From the NCBI GenBank assembly GCA_026225945.1, contig JAMJFZ010000597.1, forward strand, positions 917,501 through 981,500: a DNA stretch of 64,000 nt. The letters run 5' to 3'. The notes beneath the pieces were generated by a model. It had not been told where the DNA came from. It saw only the letters and a list, made by a program, of their open reading frames with translations, and made no database searches. Shown here piece after piece: positions 57,330 to 64,000 of this stretch. This DNA is from Cricetomys ansorgei (lineage: Eukaryota; Chordata; Mammalia; Rodentia; Nesomyidae). The translations under genes were made by a program, and so were the position numbers. Each line of letters starts with the position of its first letter. Positions within the stretch are counted from its first letter, which is position 1.

Positions 57330-57620
57330 TTATCAATATAGTTCTTGAAGTCTGAGCTGGGGTAATAAAGCAAGAAAAATTAATAAAGGTGTACAAATAT
57401 AAATGAGGAAATCCAAATATCACTATCTTCAGGGGATGTGATCTATACATCAGCGTCTCTAAATCCTCTACCGTAAAACTTTTAAAATTGACAAAGATTT
57501 TCATCAAAGTATCAGGATACAATATAAAATTTGAAAGTATCAGTAACTTTCCAAAAATCAACAATGAACTTTCTAGAAAGAAATCAAGAAAAAAGACTTC
57601 TCATTCACAATAAAAGAATG
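57330..57620 (+). mobile_element. LINE-1 ORF2 RT fragment, sense
   Basis: 'atagttcttgaagtctgagc' followed by 'tggggtaataaagcaag', and 'atatcactatcttcagggga' at the RT catalytic region. It is decayed and lies between blocks A and B only in the right copy. Confidence 0.75.
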
Positions 57621-57667
57621 CATGATAAACTATGACATACATACCCCCTCCCCCGGGTCATGGGTCA

Positions 57668-57738
57668 CTGAAAAACTCATCAGCATCCACATGTCTAAAC
57701 TCTGTCCACTGCCTCCACAAGTGTAAAGAATTATTACA
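57668..57738 (+). mobile_element. ERV 5' LTR remnant, right copy
   Basis: Only the terminal ~70 bases of the LTR remain ('cagcatccacatgtctaaac' to TTATTACA); the left partner is a full LTR (17547-17910). The break at ~57668 is one edge of the length difference between the two duplicated regions. Confidence 0.8.
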
Positions 57739-60700
57739 TTGGTGTCGTGTGACTCAGATCACGGAATTAGAAGGCTTGAAACGGTAACAGCTCGCATGCA
57801 GCAGACAAGATGTGAATTCGCCTGGATCTGCCCTCAACAGCTGAGCACTAGCTGCCTTGAGTTATTTTTTTTAACTTCAAGTTGTTTGTTTGTTTATTTT
57901 TTCCTTCTTCCTAGTTGCTTTCCTAGAAAACTCATTTCTCAGAGTCCGGTATTTCATCTTTGGCTCATTCTGAAGACCTGATATCAGGCTCCAGAACTCC
58001 TCGGGCTAGTATGCCCTGACCTCCTGCCTGTTTAGTGACTACTGATCAGAGCAGCCTAGGTCTATATTGCTGTCTTTTCTCATTCCCGTGGGGTGCCTCG
58101 GGATGAATATTGATCATATAGTTCATGGGAAATGCTGGCTACCCCAAAACTCTTCCCTTTCCCTCCTGACTCTACTCAGAGGCTAGCCTGCTGATGGTAG
58201 TTGCTACGGACAAAAACCAAAAACCAAAACCAAACTTCATTCGACCTCATTTTACTCTCCCCTTTAATATCTTTCTCTTTCCTTTTGTTCTAGTTTAACT
58301 CTAAAACCTTTCCTAAGCCATTTTTTATGATGCTAACACCATGCACAGGGCTCATGGCCCAACACCATCTTTTCTCTTAAAAGAAAATGGCCCCGAGCTC
58401 TTAATGTAAGAATCAACAGATGATTTGGATCTTATTGGATTGAGATTGCTGTTTCTTTCTTTAAATGAAAGGGTGCTTTGCATTTGATCTTACAGGAACG
58501 CAACTGAGAGATTTAAAAATTTAACAGTAAATGTTGCAGTTAATATTCTTAAAAAATAACTTTTAAATTCATAAGATTATGGGACATTTTAAATCTATAA
58601 ACTGTTTTTAAATTGTTTCATATTATATTTTTTAACCTCTTCTCACTTAAGGTCAGCCTTGAAAATATGTTTGTAACCACCAATGCTTTCGCTAACTGTC
58701 AACATCAAGCTTCTATAAAATTACATGATAAAAACAGGTATGTTTGATAAATAAGGTTTACAAATTCCTGGGGTCTATTCAGGTTCACAGTAATATTTCC
58801 TTAAGCTTTAGTTGGATAATCTGAGTTATGTAAAGATTGATATTCTATGTTGTATACCAGTTCCTCTATGAACATTTTTCAGGCTCACAGTAATATTTGT
58901 TTAAGCTTTATCTATTTAGATAATCTGAGTTATACAAAAATTCTATAATTGTACACTACACAGTAAAAGTAATGCTTCCAGTTGCCCTATGAACACCATT
59001 TTTGTATTATGTTGGTAATATTAAATTGATATTATTATCTGTAACATCCTAATTCGTAATATCTGAATTCTATTCTTTATAAGACTAATGCTATTTAATA
59101 TGTAATAATCACTAGATTATTGAAACATTAATCATTGTTCTATATTGGTTATATATCAAATATACATTATCTATTGTATTATGTTGGTGATAATTAAATT
59201 AACATTATCTATAACATCCTAATTCATAACATCTTAATTCTATTCTTTATAAGACTATGTGCTATATAGTATATAATAATTATTAGATAACTGATACATT
59301 ATCTGTCACATATATAGTTAGTAAACAATTGATATAGGGCATTTAATAATGTAATGCATTGTTAAATGTTATTTAATTGATATTATAATAATAATTATAG
59401 TATTATTGTATATTATTATATGACATAACTTATTTAAATTATTATATAGCCAATATGTATATATTATATGTATTATTATATGATAGTTAATAATAATTTT
59501 TTTTGATTAATATGGTTGCTATTAATATCATTTATAATTGATTTTATATACTTTTAATTGTGCAGAGTGCTAACTAATATTCTTTAACATGTTCAGAATT
59601 ATACCTATAATCATACAGAGTGCTAACTAACATTCTTTAATGTATTCAAATATATACTTATACTTACTATACAGAGTACTGATACAATTAATTTCAAAAA
59701 TAAGTTTTATTTGACCTCTTGCTATATATTTTGTAGTCATACAAAATTCTATTTAATTCCAAAAGTAAACTTCATTTAGCTCCGTATATGTTTTCAAACA
59801 AGTAACTAAAAACCAATATATGTTTTATATATTATACATATACTTAATAGACTATAGATAGACTTAAGACATAGATTATAGTCCTAAAATCTTCCAGAGA
59901 TCTGCTGAATATGGCATTTAAATGTTTAAGCTTACCTCAATAAAGAGTGGCTAATCCTAACAATAACCCTTGAGGTCTGCAAGAAGTTAACAGGGCTCTA
60001 CAATGAAGAATCCACCTGGATCATGATAACACTAACCACCAGGAGAAACTGCCCTATGCCTCACCTGCCACCAGACTGCACTAACTGTGGACACATTTGG
60101 GTTGAATGCTTTACTCTGCCTAGCCAGGGTAAGACCAGTTTCCCCTAGTTCCTTCCCACATGAAAAAATATTTCAAACTGGGCATCTAGAGGCCTGCACC
60201 ATTCTGTACAACAGCTGGAGATCAAATGTTGTTCTGCTCCCACGCATCAGATGACGTCTGCTCGCAGCAAACCAGAGGAGCCTCAGGGGACTGCTAGGTG
60301 ATGGATCCCTGTCATTTTTAATTGATACATAGACATTCTAGGTTCTATAATTTATCCTTCCTCAGATCTCTGATGGCTTGACTATTAACTATAGTTTTAA
60401 GAGCAACAAACATCTACCAGCTCCTCCCTTATAAGGCTTCAGCTGCCTTCTCATTTCTTTTCACATATAAAACGAGGCCTCTAGCTTAAAAGGACAGTTT
60501 GCCTTATTCCCAGACTCTAAGGAGGTAAACTCAGCTAAAACGAATGGTTATTCAAAGGAGTTTGCCTTAGAGTGCCTACATCCCCCTCATGGTAAATTAT
60601 TAGATAAAGGTCTGTGCAAGTTCTGAGGACCTAAAATATGATTTAAGACATGTAGATACAGGTTATAAAGGTATTAGGATACATAAATGATTGGTTATAT

Positions 60701-61973
60701 TTGGATATCAAAAGCTCAGAGTTTTTAATTGATGAAACTCTGGACATGTGTTCTTAATGGCGTTTAGATAAGCTGGTACTACTATTACAGGATTTAGATT
60801 TCCTTTGGTTGTTTGTCTTCAAAATGTAGACTTGGAGATTCTTCTCACCAGGCTATAACATTCCTGTCCAGTTTTTATAACCAACTCTCTAGATACACAA
60901 AATGTTCATGCTTCTGGCCCAGGGTCATGGCTTTTGATGACTCAAAGGTATGGATCTGTTCCAACTGTTTTACAAACACCTATTAGCTGCTTTCTCTATA
61001 ATATGTACTTTAGTATATTACATTAGCTATACTCAAAGGTTTGTGTCTATACTTCAGACAGATGACAAATAGTGATAACCTATGATGCCTATCTCTTTTT
61101 GTAAACTTAAATTTCTTGTGAGCTTCAGGAAGTCAACATGGATCTACCTCCCACAGGTGAGACTCCAGAATTAATCCCCCCCATCTGCTCAGTCCTGAGG
61201 ATATGATTTATCTCTCTCTTCTCTGGACTTGGGAATCCTTCTCCTTCCCACTGCCAAGACTATGTACCTAAAAGTTCCAAGTGTAAGATTTTCCTTTAAG
61301 TTTCCTAAACTGAAACTCTGTTCCAAGCATATGTTTCAACAGATTTCTATTCAGCTGACAGGCACTTCCTGAAATCAGCTCTGTGCTCCAAACAGCTGTG
61401 AGTCCTGGACTTACTGAGAGCTGATATGGACCGGTTCAGCAGAAGCCACGCCTGTCCACTCAGCTGTATTGGTGAGCCAGATACTGCTGGCGAATACACC
61501 CTAGCTTTTGACTAAATTACCTGCCTCCCTGGGGCCCTGACTACTATGCCCCAGTTTCAGCAGGAAGCAGTCTAAGAGAATATGACACCCCGTTTCCTCA
61601 GGCTGGAACTATTATTCAAAAGAAAACTCTGTGACACTGGGGACATAATAACTTGTGTAATGCTTGTTGTCATACCAAGAGGGGTGCTTATGAAAAAGCC
61701 AAATAGCCCCAGCCTATCAACAGATAGATCCACTAGCTCAGATGGTTCTAAGTTCAGCCATCACAGGACTTACATCACCATTGCCCTACTAGGATATAAC
61801 TTCCCACTCCTGATTTTTCAGTCCAGCCACAGATCCTGGACAAGTGAAACAACTAGCTTTTCATGGCCCCAACCAATGTTCCCACATTTTGGGGTTCTCA
61901 ACAGAGACCCCATTCCTACCTTACCAGTCAGGCTAATATTTTTCTTGCCTTTTCAATAACAAAAAGGGGGTAG
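57739..61973 (+). mobile_element. Class I ERV interior, non-coding remnant, right copy
   Basis: Same layout as the left copy: primer-like TGGTGTCGTGTGACTCAGAT (closer to a tRNA-His complement than the left), tandem-repeat zone 58780-59720, shortened knuckle at 60077-60109 and the protease-site remnant with both TAG stops near 60325-60345. A polypurine AAAAAGGGGG lies at 61961-61970. The 125-codon frame at 61582-61959 parallels 21776-22129 but differs in its C-terminal frame. Confidence 0.75.
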
Positions 61974-62241
61974 TGTTAAGACAACACCCCAGGTCCAGTG
62001 ACACTCCAACCTTCTGTGACCACGTATCAGAATAGTGCCCTACCTGCCCCCAGCCACCTGTCCTATGTCATCAGCAGGGGACTGGTGCCAATTCCCATAT
62101 GACCCCAGTGGGCCTTGGGACTACTCTCTCTGTCCCTCTCTCTCTGACTTTCTTCTCCCTGACCCCTCTCTCTGCTCATCTCTTTGTCCCTCTCTGCCCT
62201 CTACCCAGTGTTCTTTGCCCTGTGCCTCTCACCCTGTGCTT

Positions 62242-62291
<50 letters not shown>

Positions 62292-62454
62292 TCCATCTAT
62301 TTTTCTCTCCCTTCATCTCTGTCAACAGGATCTTGTTCTACCTGACTCAGGCTCCATAACCCTGCCTTGTAACTAATAAACTTTTGAAAAACTCGCCAGT
62401 GTCCACACGTCTAAACTCTGTCAATTGCCTCCACACCTATAAAGAGTTATTACA
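61974..62454 (+). mobile_element. ERV 3' LTR, right copy
   Basis: It starts TGTTAAGACA and ends TTATTACA, with AATAAA at ~62375 and a longer CT array (62240-62290) than the left partner. Otherwise nearly identical to 22166-22618. Confidence 0.88.
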
Positions 62455-64000
62455 CATTCACACCACTAACTCTTGGAGACGGAGGTCAGAGACAGCAAAG
62501 TCTGTCTTCCTCAGGGCTGGCTTTGTCTCCTATTTTTAGTGGCAATGTAAAGTTTAGATTCAGTGCCAAATTGTTTGTAGAGTCAGCACGTCATAATCTC
62601 TGAGTCTCTTTCAGCTCCCTTAACTTTTTCCATCAGTTTCTATTTGTTGTCTACTTTATTTATTCTGTTTTGTACTTATCTATCCACTCTGTTTCCCACC
62701 TACTCTTTCACTTACTTGTCTCCTTGAGGCCAGTCAGTTGCTCCAGAGAAAAGTGCAGGGAGACTGTGATCCTGGAGGAAGCAAGGCAGGTTCTTATCTG
62801 AGGGCAGAGACTGAATTTTCTCTCAGCAGGGCAGGCCTGTAACCTCTCCTTCTTGCTGACATGGGTTTTGTGTTATTTCTGTCTATAGTATTAGTTGTGT
62901 CCCTGGGGAATGCAGAGTCCAGTTTATAAGTAACTAGACTCATAAAAATTAAGAATCCAATTTTATTGTTGTTTGTGAGAAGAAAAAAGGGAAGGCAATC
63001 TAGAGATCTTAGTAACTTTATGAGTGGGGAGCCAGATGAGAGAAGAAAGTCATGCTTTCTGAATCAGAGGCCAGAAGATCAGGCAGGTGCTGGCTCAGGC
63101 AGGTGCTGGCTGATTGGATAAGTTGCTTACAAAGCAAGAATGAGGGTCAGGATTTAGAAGCCTAGAATCCACACAAAAGAAGTGCATACAGGCATAATGG
63201 TTGTCTCTCATACCAGAACTTATGAGACAGAAAAGGCCACGAGCAAACTAGCTACTAAATTAGCCAGAATTGTTTGGCTCCAGATTCAGTTTGAAACCCT
63301 ATCTCAGTAAATGGAGTGGAAAACATTTCAAGACAACCTGTTCCAACATTAGGCCTTCACACATATGCACAGATATAAATGTGCACTCGCATATGAGAAC
63401 ACATAGATATGTAGGCAGGAGGAGAGATGGGGGGGCGGGGAGAAAGACTGCAAGTAGACGGCCTGGAACTGGAGTTCCAGGCATTTGTAAGCTGAATGAC
63501 GTAGGTGCTGTGAACTGAACTCTTGTCTTTTACAAGACCAGTGTAGTAGTCAGGGATTTTTAAAGGAATTTGAAGATGAAGATTAGCTATCACAAGCAGG
63601 ACTTACCTGCTGAGGCGTCTCTCCAGCCCCTGCACCCAGTTTAAGGAAGGGGACAAGCGTGTATTTTTGTGATCGTATAATCTTTTGGGTAGTTTATAAT
63701 ATCCTGTATGAGTCTAGTATCAGAGATACAATTCATATGGTTTCATTTTTTTTTTTGTTTACTTTTGAGATTTTAACTTAAAAAGTTTCTCTTTTGCTGA
63801 CTCCACATACCGCATCTCTCCTTTCCCACCACTCTCCTTCAAATTCATGGTCTCTTTTTTTTTCATTAATTTTTCTTCTTGCTGTTATTCTTTAAATTAA
63901 TATAATTAAAAACCCTAGAAAATAATTACACACCAAGATAGCAAAATCCAAAATCCATACATCTCCTTCAATTTCTATATAGCCAGGATTTATTTTATGA
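62455..64000. other. Outer flank of block B, right copy, no gene
   Basis: It matches 22619-24202. Short deletions relative to the left copy occur near 62541 and 62787. No gene was recognised. Confidence 0.6.

Larger units (their letters stand above)
57668..64000. repeat. Right copy of segmental duplication, block B
   Basis: Partner of 17845-24202, offset ~39.8 kb. It runs off the window edge still matching. Both copies share the protease-region stops, the tandem repeats and the outer flank. Confidence 0.95.

Overview
The window is mammalian nuclear DNA from a muroid rodent. It holds B1, B3/B4-type and ID-like SINEs, LINE-1 elements with rodent-style 3' UTRs carrying purine-rich tracts, and long CT, CA and TTCC microsatellites. 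There are no operons and no bacterial-style coding density. The species cannot be fixed by eye. All gene identifications rest on reading the sequence and recalling families; no search was run.

The only clear gene family is the interferon-inducible very large GTPase (Gvin/VLIG) family, whose giant coding part lies in one exon. Four copies or pieces lie on the minus strand. (1) 2752-4170 is a doubly deleted fragment, cut off on its 3' side by LINE-1 3' UTR sequence. (2) 32420-35240 is a 5'-truncated, decayed copy covering the G domain to the C terminus, with a ruined P-loop. (3) 36800-37205 is a C-terminal scrap. (4) 39459-46757 is a full-length copy of about 2,433 codons. It has no in-frame nonsense codon and is broken only by three apparent single-base deletions in short base runs, so it is either a very recently damaged gene or an intact gene with consensus errors. 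A splice acceptor sits just before its ATG and a poly(A) signal about 100 nt after its stop.

The window is built on a tandem segmental duplication with a spacing of roughly 40-46 kb. The 5' flank of copy 1 (4200-4600) matches that of copy 4 (46840-47230). 8.1-11.34 kb matches 54.06-57.18 kb. 17.85-24.20 kb matches 57.67-64.00 kb, running to the window edge. The last block carries a decayed class I endogenous retrovirus with LTRs, a tRNA-His-like primer site, tandem repeats and a protease-site remnant. Its shared stop codons and shared outer flank show it was copied by duplication, not inserted twice.

The rest is layered repeats: an inverted/direct (twin-primed) LINE-1 between the full-length gene and its duplicated flank (47.7-53.9 kb), a candidate solo LTR (16.2-16.7 kb), an antisense betaretroviral dUTPase-protease remnant (25.2-25.7 kb), L1 fragments in both orientations, and AT-rich DNA with no recognisable gene (11.5-16 kb, 26-29.4 kb). 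No tRNA, rRNA, CRISPR array or other non-repeat gene was recognised. One 22-nt-arm hairpin (5723-5783) and one short unidentified ORF (35380-35531) deserve a check.
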